A stretch of 64,000 nucleotides of DNA from Helicobacter cetorum MIT 99-5656 (lineage in GTDB: Bacteria > Campylobacterota > Campylobacteria > Campylobacterales > Helicobacteraceae): positions 1,054,001-1,118,000 of the forward strand of contig NC_017735.1 in NCBI RefSeq assembly GCF_000259275.1, written 5' to 3'. The position numbers and the translations under genes are program-made. Shown here in pieces: positions 45,984-55,979 of this stretch (position 1 is its first letter; each line of letters begins with the position of its first letter). The notes under the pieces were generated by a model. It was not told the origin of the DNA, did no database searches, and saw only the letters and a list, made by a program, of their open reading frames with translations.

Positions 45984-46049
45984 GTAATAATGTTAAATAC
46001 TCCATGGATGGTAGGAAAATCCCCTTACCATTTACCATTTTGCATAGTA

Positions 46050-47237
46050 TTATCTTTTTTGCGATAGATTTTCTACAAAACGAGCGATTCGCTCAACGCC
46101 TTGTTCAATCTGTTCTTCTGAGCATGCAAAGGATAAACGCACATAACCTTCTAACCCAAAGGCTTTTCCAGGCACCAAAGCCACACCTTCTTGTTCTAAC
46201 AACTCATGGCAAAATCGCATAGAATCCCCATTACAAAGACTACCGATATTGATAAAAAGATAAAATGCTCCCTCTGGTTTTAAGGCATTTAGAGAGCTAA
46301 TGGCGTTGATTTTGGCGTAGGCTAAATCGCAACGCTTCTGAAAAGCTTGACGCATCATTTCAATTTCTTTATCCACCAAGCCTTCAAGAGCAATAATGGA
46401 AGCCATTTGCGTTATGGAGTTGATGTTAGAAGTGCATTGACTTTGCAAATTATTCATCAGTTTGATTAATTTCTTATCTTTGCTCGCTGCATAACCCATA
46501 CGCCAACCTGTCATGGCTACTGATTTGCTCAAACCATTGATGGTGATGGTGCGGAATTTCATATCTTCACTGACTGCTGCACAGGAAACAAACTCACCTT
46601 TATACACAAGCTTTTCATAAATCTCATCGCTTAATATCCGCACTTTGGTATTTTTTAGAACTTCACCTAAGGCTTCTAACTCGGCTTTATTGTAGAGCAT
46701 ACCGGTAGGATTTGACGGAGTCGTAAGAATAAGCATTTTGGTTTTAGGGCTTAGAGCATCTTCAAGCTGTTTAGGCGTAATTTTAAAATGATTTTTTTCA
46801 CTAGTTTGAATAAATTTGCTCACTCCCCCACTATACTTTACAAGCTCAGGATAAGTTACCCAAAAAGGCACAGGAATAATCACTTCATCGCCTTCTTCTA
46901 CTAACGCCTGAATGGCGTTAAACAAGCTCTGTTTAGCCCCATTACTCACTAAAATTTCGCTTGGCTCATAATCCACATGATTTTCTCGTTTTAATTTATT
47001 AGCGATAGCTTTTAGTAATTCAGTGATTCCAGCTACCGGAGTGTATTTGGTGAAGCCATTATTTAGGGCTTTTATGGCTTCATCTTTAATCGCTTGTGGG
47101 GTATCAAAATCCGGCTCGCCCGCTGAAAAACTCAAAATATCTTTTCCTTGTGCCTTCAATTCTTTAGCAAGTGTGCTAATAGCGATAGTAACAGACTCAG
47201 AAAGTGATTGTATCTTAGAAGAATATGGCATGCTCAA
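46050..47237 (-). CDS. aspB: Aspartate aminotransferase
   Basis: The 395-aa class I aminotransferase has SAGEPDFDTP (about 40-49), NPTGMLYN (about 176-183), the PLP Lys in NGLSKSVAMTGWRMGY (about 234-249), and the C-terminal Arg in YVRLSFACS. It makes aspartate from oxaloacetate and glutamate. It is HP0672 in H. pylori. The first three residues may be extra; the next ATG is residue 3. Confidence 0.93.
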   Translation of the reverse strand: MSMPYSSKIQSLSESVTIAISTLAKELKAQGKDILSFSAGEPDFDTPQAIKDEAIKALNNGFTKYTPVAGITELLKAIANKLKRENHVDYEPSEILVSNGAKQSLFNAIQALVEEGDEVIIPVPFWVTYPELVKYSGGVSKFIQTSEKNHFKITPKQLEDALSPKTKMLILTTPSNPTGMLYNKAELEALGEVLKNTKVRILSDEIYEKLVYKGEFVSCAAVSEDMKFRTITINGLSKSVAMTGWRMGYAASKDKKLIKLMNNLQSQCTSNINSITQMASIIALEGLVDKEIEMMRQAFQKRCDLAYAKINAISSLNALKPEGAFYLFINIGSLCNGDSMRFCHELLEQEGVALVPGKAFGLEGYVRLSFACSEEQIEQGVERIARFVENLSQKR

Positions 47238-47324
47238 CTCCTTGTAAAATTTGGGCTATCATAACATAATCAAAAGGCTTTGATGGATTTTTTTAAGAAA
47301 TGTTCAAATGTAAAAGCAAAACTT

Positions 47325-47360
47325 GTGAAAAATCCCTAATTGAGAGCTGTTTCAATTAGG
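47325..47360 (-). terminator. Terminator after the outer membrane protein gene
   Basis: On the minus strand CCTAATTGA (47360-47352) and TCAATTAGG (47343-47335) form a 9-bp stem with an 8-nt loop, followed by GATTTTTC. It lies 17 bp past the stop codon. Confidence 0.75.
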
Positions 47361-47376
47361 AAAAACCGGTTGCTGG

Positions 47377-48183
47377 TCAAAAGCTATAGCGATAGCCCAC
47401 ATAAAGGGCGTATTGACGCCGATAAGTGAAACTCAAACCACCCCTATTAAAATAATTGACATTAATGGTAGGAATCTTCACGCCAAAATCAAAGCCTTGA
47501 TGCTTACCGATATGGGTGCGAATCCCCACATTAAAAAGAAACTGAAAGATGCTAGGAGTAAGGCTTGCTGAACTATGCCTATAAGGACTTTTGGTCTCCA
47601 AAAAGCCTCCTGTGGTATTCCCCCAAGAGTTACCTGCAATCTGAGCCCCAAGAAAGAAGCCAAAACTCACATCTTCTTTGCTAATAACATTATACAGAGT
47701 GTCAATCCCACCACCATAAGTGAACATGTCTGAGACATTACCCATAGTCCCTACTTTTGTGGCACATGGTTTATTGAGTTCACACGCTCCGCCACTATCT
47801 GAAGTCAAAGCATTAGCCCCAAATATCGCATGCCCATAATCCATGAAAACATAGTAACGCATACCAAACCAGCGTTTATCCCCAAAAAATTGCTTGTAGC
47901 CTATAGTGAGTCCTAAGCCCTGCATAACAGCTAAATAATCGGTTTTTCCTACAGGAAACTTAGGGTAATTAAAGTGGCTACTTTTAGGGGGGTTTTTAAC
48001 ACTTTCTGAAGCCTGACCCACCTGATAGCTCATTCCTACATACCAAGCGTTTTTCTCACCTTTCACTGCTTTATGCTCTTTTGACATATCAAGTTGCTTT
48101 TCTACATTGCTTTCTACCGCTAACAAATTGCCACCTAATACCGCTGACAAACAGAGCGCCCTAAACACTACAAACTTTTTCAT
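47377..48183 (-). CDS. Helicobacter outer membrane protein (Hof/Hop-like, HP0671 type)
   Basis: The 268-aa protein has a cleavable signal peptide (FVVFRALCLSAVLGGNLLAVES) and ends in the Helicobacter OMP C-terminus: alternating hydrophobic residues with a terminal Phe (RRQYALYVGYRYSF). Two Cys (GGACELNKPC) probably form a loop disulfide. The beta strands near the end (FDFGVKIPTINVNYF) match the Hop/Hor/Hof superfamily. Exact role unknown; porin or adhesin are both possible. It has its own terminator. Confidence 0.85.
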   Translation of the reverse strand: MKKFVVFRALCLSAVLGGNLLAVESNVEKQLDMSKEHKAVKGEKNAWYVGMSYQVGQASESVKNPPKSSHFNYPKFPVGKTDYLAVMQGLGLTIGYKQFFGDKRWFGMRYYVFMDYGHAIFGANALTSDSGGACELNKPCATKVGTMGNVSDMFTYGGGIDTLYNVISKEDVSFGFFLGAQIAGNSWGNTTGGFLETKSPYRHSSASLTPSIFQFLFNVGIRTHIGKHQGFDFGVKIPTINVNYFNRGGLSFTYRRQYALYVGYRYSF

Positions 48184-48307
48184 ACAACATTTTCCTTCTA
48201 AAAAGTCTATTTCCTATAATAATAACATAATAATTTACAAAAAAACTAAATCATTAAAGAAAAATGTCCTTTTTAAAACCCAAAATTTAATCTTAAAAAA
48301 TTTAAAA

Positions 48308-49609
48308 TTAAGGGTTGCTTGTCTCTTTTAGGGCTTTAGCGATTAATTCTAGGGGGTGTAAAAACTGCGGGCTTTTATTTTTATCTAAAGTTTTTAGGGC
48401 GTTATTAAGTTGCATATGACATGCCCCACATTCTGCACTCACAATCTTAGCTTGAGTGCTATTAATGTCTTTAGCCCTAAGAAGTCCCGCTTTTGAAGAT
48501 AATTTTGAATGATTGGTTTGCAAGCTAATCCCCCCAAAGCCACAGCATTTTTCATTATCTTGCATTTCCTTGATTTCATAATGAGTGCTTAATAAGTTTC
48601 GCACTTCTTGATAGGCTTTTAGGGTTTTTCTCGCATGGCATGGGTCATGATAGGTAATGCTCTCTTGCTTTCTTTTTGGGGTTTTTTCTAAAAGACTTTT
48701 TAATGGCGTGAATTTATCTAAAAACACGCTTGAGAGATAAATCTTAGGCGTGATTTTTTCTAAACGCTTTAAATACTCCTTTTCATCTTTTTGCTCCAAA
48801 AAGAGTTTAGGATAATCTCTAATAAGCATGCTCGCACATGTAGCTTCAGGCACGATAATGGCATTGACTTCTTCTAAATAGCTTTCAAAGAGTTCAATGT
48901 TTTTTTTAGCTAAAAAAAGCGTGGTATCTTTATCGCCGGTAAAAAACGCCGGAACCCCACAGCATTCTTGCTTAGGAATAATGGCTTGAATGTTAAGCCT
49001 TTCTAAAATATAGAGCAAACTCTCGCCAACTTGTTGGTAGTGGTAATTACTCAAGCAACCGATAAAAATCGCTACTTTTTGAATGGGATTTTCTAAAGGC
49101 TTGGGTTTTGAGTGCGTTTGTAAAAAACTTTTTTTGTTTAAGGGGGGAAGTGTGCTTTTATTAAAGCGTTTGAATAAGCTTTTAAACGCCATTCTAGGTT
49201 CTAGGCTATCCCCTGACTGCTTAAACGCACAAGGGGCTAAAAAATGTGCTATAGAAAACACCCTATCCATTCTTTGTCTGTTTTTTAAGAGTGAAAAATA
49301 AGATTTTTTATACCAAGCAATGCCATATTTTTGAGCGATTTTTTCTCTAGCTTTTTCTATTAGGGTATCTATGGGTAGATGAAAGGGGCAAGTTTCTACA
49401 CAAGCGGTGCATAAAAAACAAGTTTCTAAAATGGTTTTTAGGTTAGTGTCTAATTTAAGCTTATTTTGAGCGTTTAATCGCATTAAATCCAAAAAGCCCC
49501 TAGGCGAAGTGCTTTCATCTTTATGAATGCGATAAATGGTGCAAGTTGGCACACACTTAGCGCATTTAACACAAGTCTCCCCTACTTTTTCAAAAATATT
49601 CTCGCTCAT
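48308..49609 (-). CDS. glpC: GlpC/GlcF-like Fe-S oxidoreductase subunit
   Basis: The 433-aa protein has two 4Fe-4S ferredoxin motifs at the N-terminus (CVKCAKCVPTC and CFLCTACVETCP) and two CCG domains (QECCGVPAFF about 214-223; KCCGFGGISL about 356-365). Such proteins pass electrons from a flavin dehydrogenase (glycerol-3-phosphate, glycolate or lactate) to quinone. It is annotated as GlpC (HP0666) in H. pylori, but the true substrate partner is not visible here. It overlaps hemN by 4 bp. Confidence 0.85.
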   Translation of the reverse strand: MSENIFEKVGETCVKCAKCVPTCTIYRIHKDESTSPRGFLDLMRLNAQNKLKLDTNLKTILETCFLCTACVETCPFHLPIDTLIEKAREKIAQKYGIAWYKKSYFSLLKNRQRMDRVFSIAHFLAPCAFKQSGDSLEPRMAFKSLFKRFNKSTLPPLNKKSFLQTHSKPKPLENPIQKVAIFIGCLSNYHYQQVGESLLYILERLNIQAIIPKQECCGVPAFFTGDKDTTLFLAKKNIELFESYLEEVNAIIVPEATCASMLIRDYPKLFLEQKDEKEYLKRLEKITPKIYLSSVFLDKFTPLKSLLEKTPKRKQESITYHDPCHARKTLKAYQEVRNLLSTHYEIKEMQDNEKCCGFGGISLQTNHSKLSSKAGLLRAKDINSTQAKIVSAECGACHMQLNNALKTLDKNKSPQFLHPLELIAKALKETSNP

Positions 49610-50988
49610 AGGGTTTTGCTGAATTGCTCTTCTCCCCCACGCAAATAAGCATCAAATTCCATAGCAATATTTCTTACAAGCATGCCACCGGTTCTTGTCA
49701 TCTCAAACCCCTTAGAATCAAAACAGAGTAAGCCCACTTCTTCATAAGGCTTTAATTTTTCTAGTTCTTTCTCAAAATGTGTTTTAAAATCAATATGAAA
49801 TTTCTCTTCAATCTTAGAATAATCTAATTTTAAATTACTCATCATTTGCATAATCACTTCTTTTCTTAGCACATCTTCTTTGGTGAGTGCCACCCCCCTT
49901 TCTACCGGTAAATGCCCTAAATCAAGGGCTTTTTCATAATCTTGCATGTCTTTATAGTTTTGCGTGTAATAATCGCCCCCTTCACCAATGCTTGTAAGTC
50001 CAATGCCAATGGTCTGAGTGAACTTCTTAGTGGTATAGCCTTGAAAATTACGCCGTAACTCTGATTTTTGAAGGGCTAAATACAATTCATTATCGCTTTT
50101 TGCAAAATGGTCCATGCCTATCATTTTGTAATTTGCCTTTTCCAAAAACCTAATCAAAGCTTCCAAAATCTCTAGCTTAGTTTTAGGGCTTGGTAATAAG
50201 GTTTCATCAATTTTACGCATCGTTTTTTTAACCCAAGGCACATGGGCGTAGTTAAACACCGCTAATCTATCGGGGTTTAACTCTAAAACTAATTCTAAAG
50301 TTTTTAAAAAGCTCTCTTTGGTTTGATTAGGTAAGCCATAAATCAAATCAAAATTAATGGATTTAATGCCATAATCTCTAGCGAGTTTCACAGCGTTTTG
50401 CACCATTTCAAAAGGTTGGATACGATGGATTGCTTTTTGGACTTCAAATTCAAAATCTTGCACCCCAAAGCTTAGGCGATTAAACCCCTTTTGAGATAAG
50501 GTTTGCATATGCTCTTTAGTAAAATGCCTAGGGTCAATCTCGCAACTCATCTCAATATCTTTGCTAAAGTTAGGAAAAACTTCTTGAATGCTTTCTGTAA
50601 TCTCATCTAATTGAATGGGTGAGAAAAAGGTCGGTGTGCCACCGCCATAATGGAATTGTGCGACTTCCCTATTCGTATTCATAGCGTTTTTTAAAAGGCT
50701 TAATTCTTTTTTAAGATAGCTAATATAGCGAGTTTTCTTGTCTTCTAGGCTTGTATAAATGACTGAGCATGCACAAAAATAGCACGCACTCCTACAAAAG
50801 GGTAAATGCGTATAAAGTGATAGTGGCATGGGATTTTTAAGATTGTCATGGCAAAAAAACGCCGTTTTTAAACTCTCTTCATTAAAACCTTCTTTAAACT
50901 CCACGGCGGTAGGATAGCTTGTATATCTAGGTCCTGGCTTTGAGTATTTAGAAAACTTTTCAAAATCAATACTTTCCATTGTTTGCAT
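49606..50988 (-). CDS. hemN: Oxygen-independent coproporphyrinogen III oxidase
   Basis: The 460-aa radical-SAM protein has the CxxxCxxC motif as CRSACYFCAC (about 64-73) and GPRYTSYPT at the N-terminus (about 19-27). GGGTPTFF (about 114-121) and the C-terminal HemN domain follow. It performs the oxidative decarboxylation to protoporphyrinogen IX without oxygen. The gene overlaps its neighbours on both sides (4 bp with glpC, one base with HP0664), so the three are co-transcribed. Confidence 0.95.
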   Translation of the reverse strand: MQTMESIDFEKFSKYSKPGPRYTSYPTAVEFKEGFNEESLKTAFFCHDNLKNPMPLSLYTHLPFCRSACYFCACSVIYTSLEDKKTRYISYLKKELSLLKNAMNTNREVAQFHYGGGTPTFFSPIQLDEITESIQEVFPNFSKDIEMSCEIDPRHFTKEHMQTLSQKGFNRLSFGVQDFEFEVQKAIHRIQPFEMVQNAVKLARDYGIKSINFDLIYGLPNQTKESFLKTLELVLELNPDRLAVFNYAHVPWVKKTMRKIDETLLPSPKTKLEILEALIRFLEKANYKMIGMDHFAKSDNELYLALQKSELRRNFQGYTTKKFTQTIGIGLTSIGEGGDYYTQNYKDMQDYEKALDLGHLPVERGVALTKEDVLRKEVIMQMMSNLKLDYSKIEEKFHIDFKTHFEKELEKLKPYEEVGLLCFDSKGFEMTRTGGMLVRNIAMEFDAYLRGGEEQFSKTL

Positions 50989-51497
50989 TAAAAACTTTCC
51001 TCATCGCTATTGTCAAAATTACTTTCATTGAGATTAGGTTGTTTAAACATATTATCAAAGTTAAAAAATAAATTAGGGTGTTCTTTTTTAATCTGCTTGA
51101 CAAAATTTAGCGTGTTAATATTGGGCAAATTCCCATCTTTTTGGCGTAAATTTTCTAATAATTGCAATGAAACCTCACGCACATCTTCAAAATCAATAGG
51201 TGCTTGGGTGATAATATCTCTTTCTAATTCCGCTCTAAGCCTTGCTTCAAACGCTTTTTTAGCGTTATCTGCCATAATGCTAATCACATTATCTGGCACT
51301 AAAACATAATTTTTATTCTCTTCATCAGAAATAAAGTAGGCTTCATTATTTTTAAACGCCCCTTTTTCTAACTCTAGAAGCATTTCATTAGGGCTGATTT
51401 TTTTAAGCAAGGCTTTATTTTTTTGTGTTTTGAGACTATTAATGAGTTTTTGCGAAGTGAATTTTGATAGATTTTGTTTTTTAGGTAATTTTTCCAC
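50988..51497 (-). CDS. Conserved Helicobacter protein (HP0664-like)
   Basis: The 169-aa protein is helical and charged, Lys/Glu/Asn-rich, with no signal or membrane segment. Its C-terminus is Asn/Asp/Ser-rich ([15 protein letters not shown]). No recognised domain. It shares one base with hemN and is 35 bp downstream of aroC in the same direction. Confidence 0.6.
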   Translation of the reverse strand: MEKLPKKQNLSKFTSQKLINSLKTQKNKALLKKISPNEMLLELEKGAFKNNEAYFISDEENKNYVLVPDNVISIMADNAKKAFEARLRAELERDIITQAPIDFEDVREVSLQLLENLRQKDGNLPNINTLNFVKQIKKEHPNLFFNFDNMFKQPNLNESNFDNSDEESF

Positions 51498-51532
51498 TCA
51501 ATATCCTTTCTTAGAATTGTATCCAATTTCGT

Positions 51533-52630
51533 TTAATTCTCATTATAAATCGTTTTTAGATGCTCTATTTTTGAGCCTAAATTGAGTAATGCCATATCTG
51601 CTAACACTAAAGCAAGCAAGCTTTCACACACCACACTACCCCTAATAGCAATACAAGGGTCATGCCTACCTTCTAAAAGGCATTCGCATTCATTATTATG
51701 AATATCTATAGTTTGCTGGGGTTTAAAAATGCTTGGTGTGGGTTTAAAATACACCTTGATAATAATTTCTTCTCCATTACTCATTCCCCCTAAAATCCCC
51801 CCACTATGATTACTCAAAAAACCCTTTTTATTAATTAAATCATTATATTCTGAGCCTTTTAATTGAGAACTTTCTATACCTTTACCAATTTCTACAGCTT
51901 TAACCCCATTAAGCCCCATCATCACTCTAGCGATTTCAGCGTCTAATTTAGCGTATAATCCTTCGCCAAGACCAATAGGAAGTTTGTGATTTTTTTTCAC
52001 ACTTCTAGCTTTAATGAGAGCCACTCCCCCAATGCTATCATGATTTTTTTTGGCGTTTTGAATGATTTCTTTTTGGGCTATCTCTTGGTTTTTATCTAGG
52101 GCAAAAATTTCACTTTTTAAAGCGTGGTCAAAATCATATTTTTTTGCTTTAATGCCCCCTATTTCAACAATCCCACTTTCACAAACAATGCCGATTTCTT
52201 TTAAAAGCATTTTAGCAAACGCCCCTGCTGCCACTCTTATAGCACTCTCTCTGGCTGAACTTCTTCCCCCACCCCTAAAATCCCTTATGCCATATTTGTG
52301 AAAATAAGTAAAATCTGCATGGCTGGGTCTAAAAAGGTTTTTAATGTTTTCATAATCCTTGCTTCTAGGCCTTTTATTATGGATTAAAAACCCTATAGGT
52401 GTGCCGGTGCTAAAATTTTCAAAAACCCCACTTATTATTTCTACTTTATCATCTTCTTTTCGTGGCGTAGTGAAAGCGTTACGCCCCCCTTGACGGCGTT
52501 TCATTTCATTTTCTAACCATTCAACATCAATCTTAATCCCACTAGGCATGCCATCTAATACTCCCCCTATTATAGCCCCATGCGATTCTCCAAAGGTAGT
52601 GAGCCTTAAATAATGCCCTAAGGTATTCAC
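51533..52630 (-). CDS. aroC: Chorismate synthase
   Basis: The 365-aa protein has the family signatures [18 protein letters not shown] (about 14-31), [17 protein letters not shown] (about 120-136) and RHDPCIAIR (about 320-328), with the FMN- and EPSP-binding Arg, Ser and His. It makes chorismate in the last shared step of aromatic synthesis. It overlaps rnc by 4 bp. Confidence 0.97.
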   Translation of the reverse strand: MNTLGHYLRLTTFGESHGAIIGGVLDGMPSGIKIDVEWLENEMKRRQGGRNAFTTPRKEDDKVEIISGVFENFSTGTPIGFLIHNKRPRSKDYENIKNLFRPSHADFTYFHKYGIRDFRGGGRSSARESAIRVAAGAFAKMLLKEIGIVCESGIVEIGGIKAKKYDFDHALKSEIFALDKNQEIAQKEIIQNAKKNHDSIGGVALIKARSVKKNHKLPIGLGEGLYAKLDAEIARVMMGLNGVKAVEIGKGIESSQLKGSEYNDLINKKGFLSNHSGGILGGMSNGEEIIIKVYFKPTPSIFKPQQTIDIHNNECECLLEGRHDPCIAIRGSVVCESLLALVLADMALLNLGSKIEHLKTIYNEN

Positions 52631-53331
52631 TCTTGTTCCTTGAGTTTGTTAAGTCCTTGTAAAGCACATTGTTGCTCGGCTTCTTTTTTGCTCTTGCCCT
52701 TAGCTTTAGCATAGATAGTATTGTTGATAAAAAGAGCTATTTCAAATTCTTTATGATGGTCTGGCCCACTCTCTTTAAGCAATTCGTATTTAGGAATAAC
52801 TCCAAATTTCGCCTGTGTAAGTTCTTGTAAGGCAGTCTTGTAATCAGCAAATAAATATTCTAAATCTAGGCGTTTATATGCACGATTGAGCAATCTCTCT
52901 GTAATTTTGCGTGTTTTATCTAATCCGGCTTCCAAATACACTCCAGCCATTAAGGCCTCAAAAGCACTTGATAAAATGGATGGCTTTTCCCTTCCTTTAG
53001 AAACTTCTTCTGAAGTTGACACACGCAAATAATCATGTAAAGAAATGGCTTTTGCAAGTTTGGTAAAACCCTGTTCGCTCACTATAGAAGCCCTTAATTT
53101 GGAGAGCTTTCCTTCATTGTATTGATAAAATTTATGGTATAGCAATTCGCCTACAATCAAATCTAGCACCGCATCGCCTAAAAATTCTAAGCGTTCATTA
53201 TTCAGAGCAAGCCTACAAGATTTATGCGTTAGAGCCTGTTCTAACAAACGCTTGTCTTTAAAAGAGTATCCTAACGCTCTTTCTAAAGTTTCATAAGGAT
53301 TGTTCGCATGCTTAAGGTGTTTTTCTTTCAT
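52627..53331 (-). CDS. rnc: Ribonuclease III
   Basis: The signature [14 protein letters not shown] holds the catalytic Glu and Asp. The C-terminal dsRNA-binding domain ends with [20 protein letters not shown]. It cuts double-stranded RNA such as rRNA precursors and sRNA-target duplexes, relevant to RepG action. I place the start at the ATG at 53331 because AAGGA lies 7 bp before it. A GTG at 53355 would add eight residues that overlap that SD. Confidence 0.95.
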   Translation of the reverse strand: MKEKHLKHANNPYETLERALGYSFKDKRLLEQALTHKSCRLALNNERLEFLGDAVLDLIVGELLYHKFYQYNEGKLSKLRASIVSEQGFTKLAKAISLHDYLRVSTSEEVSKGREKPSILSSAFEALMAGVYLEAGLDKTRKITERLLNRAYKRLDLEYLFADYKTALQELTQAKFGVIPKYELLKESGPDHHKEFEIALFINNTIYAKAKGKSKKEAEQQCALQGLNKLKEQE

Positions 53332-53351
53332 AATCATTTCCTTATACAAAT

Positions 53352-53780
53352 TCACTTTTTAAGTTTCTGTGCCTCTAATTTAGCTAGACTATCACAGCGT
53401 TCATTTTCAACATGCCCATTATGCCCTTTAACCCAAATCGCAACAATAGAATGCGTTTTTGACACTTCTAAAAATTCTTGCCATAAATCTACATTCTTTA
53501 CTTTAGCAAAATTTCTCTTTTTCCAACTATCTAGCCAAGCATTAATCGCTTGGCATACATATTGCGAATCGCTATAAAGCGTGATTTTGCAAGGGGATTT
53601 TAAAACCTTTAAGGCCTCATTTAATGCCCTTAATTCCATGCGGTTATTTGTGGTTAGACTTTCGCCCCCACTCACAATTTTTTCTTTATCTTTATAGCGT
53701 AAAATCGCCGCATAGCCACCTGGACCTGGATTTCCCAAAGATGAGCCATCGCAAAAAATTTCAATTTCTTGTAACTTCAT
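53352..53780 (-). CDS. rnhA: Ribonuclease HI
   Basis: The 142-aa protein has the four acidic residues in order: [12 protein letters not shown] (Asp10), [10 protein letters not shown] (Glu48), LYSDSQYV (Asp70) and a later Asp near 134. It degrades the RNA strand of RNA-DNA hybrids. The start at 53780 (MKLQEIEIF) is chosen because AAGGAAAC precedes it by 5-8 bp; a longer frame from 53822 adds 14 unlikely residues. It overlaps the upstream gene by 20 bp. Confidence 0.94.
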   Translation of the reverse strand: MKLQEIEIFCDGSSLGNPGPGGYAAILRYKDKEKIVSGGESLTTNNRMELRALNEALKVLKSPCKITLYSDSQYVCQAINAWLDSWKKRNFAKVKNVDLWQEFLEVSKTHSIVAIWVKGHNGHVENERCDSLAKLEAQKLKK

Positions 53781-54789
53781 AAAAAGTTTCCTTATAAGTT
53801 TCTTTAGAAATTTTACACACAACTTCCATAAAAGCTAGTTGATAACACATGGGGCATCTATGGCTCTCAAAAGGTAGGATTTGCTTGCAATTTTTGCAAC
53901 GGTATTCAAAAGTTAGGCTTGCTTTTGTAGGACTTTTTCTCAAAACACGCATGATTTCTAATTCAAAAATATTACAAGGTTTGTCATCTAAAAGTAGCCC
54001 TTTAGCTCGTGCAATTTCTTGTAAAACGGCATGTTTTTCTAAAATAAAAGAAGGAATATTTTGCATGCCCCATAAAAGGTCTAGTAAGTTTTCCAAACAC
54101 TTCGTTTTATCTATCTCTTGCCAAAAAAGTTCCAAATGGTGTGTTTTCAAATAGGCTAAAGCGATTTTTTTCAAGGCTTGATGGTTATGAGCTACATATA
54201 AAATTTTATCCCCACTCTCTTTATTTTCTATCAAATACATCATGTATAAATAATTCTTAGTAGTCTCAATTTCTGAAACTTGCAATTCTTCTAGGCATTC
54301 TAAAGTTTCTAGGGCTTTTGAATAGTCTTTTTCTAACTCATACACATGCATAAGTTTCAATAATGCTTCTATGTTTCTTGGAGAAAAACGCAAAATTTCT
54401 TTCAAGGTATTTTGTGTTTTCTGTAAATATCCCATACTGAAATAACTTTTAGCTAACAAATCCAAAACAGCTATTTTTTCTTCATTTTCTAAAGAGCGCG
54501 TCAAAAGGTCTTTAAGGATTTTAATACTCATTTGAAAATCAGCACCTTTAAAATACGCCTGAGCCAAAAAAAATAGACTAGAAAAATTTGCATGCCTTAA
54601 AAGCTCTTCTAAAGCTTTGTTACTAGCATAAGCGTTTTGAGCTTTAGCAAATTTTTGCAAAAACCGCTGGTTTCTCTTTTGAGCATAATAAGCCCTAGCC
54701 TGTTCTAATAAAATTACAAGGGCAATAATAAAGGTTAATAACGCAATAGAGAAAAGAGAGTCTTTATAGAGAAAGCTAAAATGTTGCAC
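53761..54789 (-). CDS. TPR protein with membrane anchor and zinc ribbon (LapB/YciM-like)
   Basis: The 342-aa protein has an N-terminal membrane helix (about 12-28), TPR-like helical repeats through about residue 280, and a C-terminal CxxC...CxxC ribbon ([20 protein letters not shown], about 302-321). This is the architecture of LapB/YciM, which controls LpxC degradation and so the LPS/phospholipid balance. The Helicobacter protein (HP0660) is unstudied as far as I know; the functional transfer is inference. Confidence 0.65.
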   Translation of the reverse strand: MQHFSFLYKDSLFSIALLTFIIALVILLEQARAYYAQKRNQRFLQKFAKAQNAYASNKALEELLRHANFSSLFFLAQAYFKGADFQMSIKILKDLLTRSLENEEKIAVLDLLAKSYFSMGYLQKTQNTLKEILRFSPRNIEALLKLMHVYELEKDYSKALETLECLEELQVSEIETTKNYLYMMYLIENKESGDKILYVAHNHQALKKIALAYLKTHHLELFWQEIDKTKCLENLLDLLWGMQNIPSFILEKHAVLQEIARAKGLLLDDKPCNIFELEIMRVLRKSPTKASLTFEYRCKNCKQILPFESHRCPMCYQLAFMEVVCKISKETYKETFYEVTRN

Positions 54790-54800
54790 AATCTAACAAG

Positions 54801-55979
54801 CTACTCTCTAATCATGACAATTTTAGCTTTGATACGCAATTTCTCAAAATGCTCTTCCAAAATTTTATCCTTAGATTCTTCCACTAATTTTTGTGCAATA
54901 AATTGCTTAGCTTGGCTAAAACTCACTTCATTTTTACCTATTTTTTCCTTGATATAAAAGGTAATAAACTGCCCCCCCCCACCATTCATAATGGGCGTAA
55001 AAGAGCCTTGTGCATGCGAAATAAAGACTTGAGCGATTTGGGGGTTTAGGGTTTTCATCTCTATTTTTTCATTAGCTTTACTCACGCCTGGAACTTCCAA
55101 ATTAGGGTCTGTCATAGCTCTCTCTAAATCTTGCTGATTGCTTGAGGTGTAACGCACGGTTTCTACTTGAGTAGGAATACTAAACTGCTCTCTGTGCTGA
55201 TTATAATACTCACGCATTTTAGTTTCAGAGCTGGTATCTACATTTGTAAGCAAAATATTACGCAACAATTCTTGCATTTCCAAATGCTCTTTAAGTTGCT
55301 CCCTATAAGCTTTATACTGCCCCTCACTCATAATCATTTGCTTGAAATGGTCTAAATCCATGCCTTGCTGTCTGGCTATCATATCCATTTCTTGGTCTAA
55401 TCTGTCATCATCTACATGGATTTTTAAACGCTCAATCTCTTGGTTTTTAATCCGCTCTGCTATCAAATGGTCTCGTGCTTGAGCTTTGCTAACTTTAGAT
55501 TTTTCTTGTTCTTCTTGAATTTGATAAAGTGTAATAGGTGAACCATTCACCAAAAGTGAAATCCCCCCCACCACCTTATCTTCAGGCGTGTTGCTCATAG
55601 CGTTATTAGAATGACCAAAAATTGAATTGAATTGAGAGCTAGGGCTTTCATTCTCGCTCTCTTTAGTTACTTTGTCTTTCCCACTAGGCTTTTTCACTAA
55701 GTTTTGAGTGCTTTGAGTGGGTTTTTGAGCTCCCTTTGCTTTGGAAGAAGTCATTTTTTGCGTGTTGTTTTTTACTTCAACATGATGAACTTCCGCTTTA
55801 GCCTTTATTTTGGGCTTCACTCCTTTAGTTTTTGTTTCTTTAGCTTTCATCTCTTGGCGGATTTTTTTATCCAAAGAACTCTCTGGTTTTTTCCCCTGTA
55901 AAGCTTCTACTTTAGGCACTCCATAGACCATCTCTAAAAACAATAAAAAACAAGAAACATAAGAAAAAATTTTTCTCAT
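54801..55979 (-). CDS. Periplasmic SurA-like peptidyl-prolyl isomerase
   Basis: The 392-aa protein has a signal peptide (about 1-20), a Lys/Ser/Gln-rich spacer (25-130), a SurA-N-like helical chaperone domain (135-250; [14 protein letters not shown]..), and a C-terminal parvulin-like part. A G9 run on the coding strand (54980-54972) encodes the GGGG before QFITFYI. It corresponds to HP0659. In related species SurA helps outer membrane proteins fold, which suits its closeness to bamA. It overlaps gatB (ATGA). Confidence 0.75.
   Translation of the reverse strand: MRKIFSYVSCFLLFLEMVYGVPKVEALQGKKPESSLDKKIRQEMKAKETKTKGVKPKIKAKAEVHHVEVKNNTQKMTSSKAKGAQKPTQSTQNLVKKPSGKDKVTKESENESPSSQFNSIFGHSNNAMSNTPEDKVVGGISLLVNGSPITLYQIQEEQEKSKVSKAQARDHLIAERIKNQEIERLKIHVDDDRLDQEMDMIARQQGMDLDHFKQMIMSEGQYKAYREQLKEHLEMQELLRNILLTNVDTSSETKMREYYNQHREQFSIPTQVETVRYTSSNQQDLERAMTDPNLEVPGVSKANEKIEMKTLNPQIAQVFISHAQGSFTPIMNGGGGQFITFYIKEKIGKNEVSFSQAKQFIAQKLVEESKDKILEEHFEKLRIKAKIVMIRE

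Noticed and set aside
53781-53822. Longer start of RNase HI
   Set aside because: The extra 14 residues overlap the upstream gene; SD and family length favour 53780.
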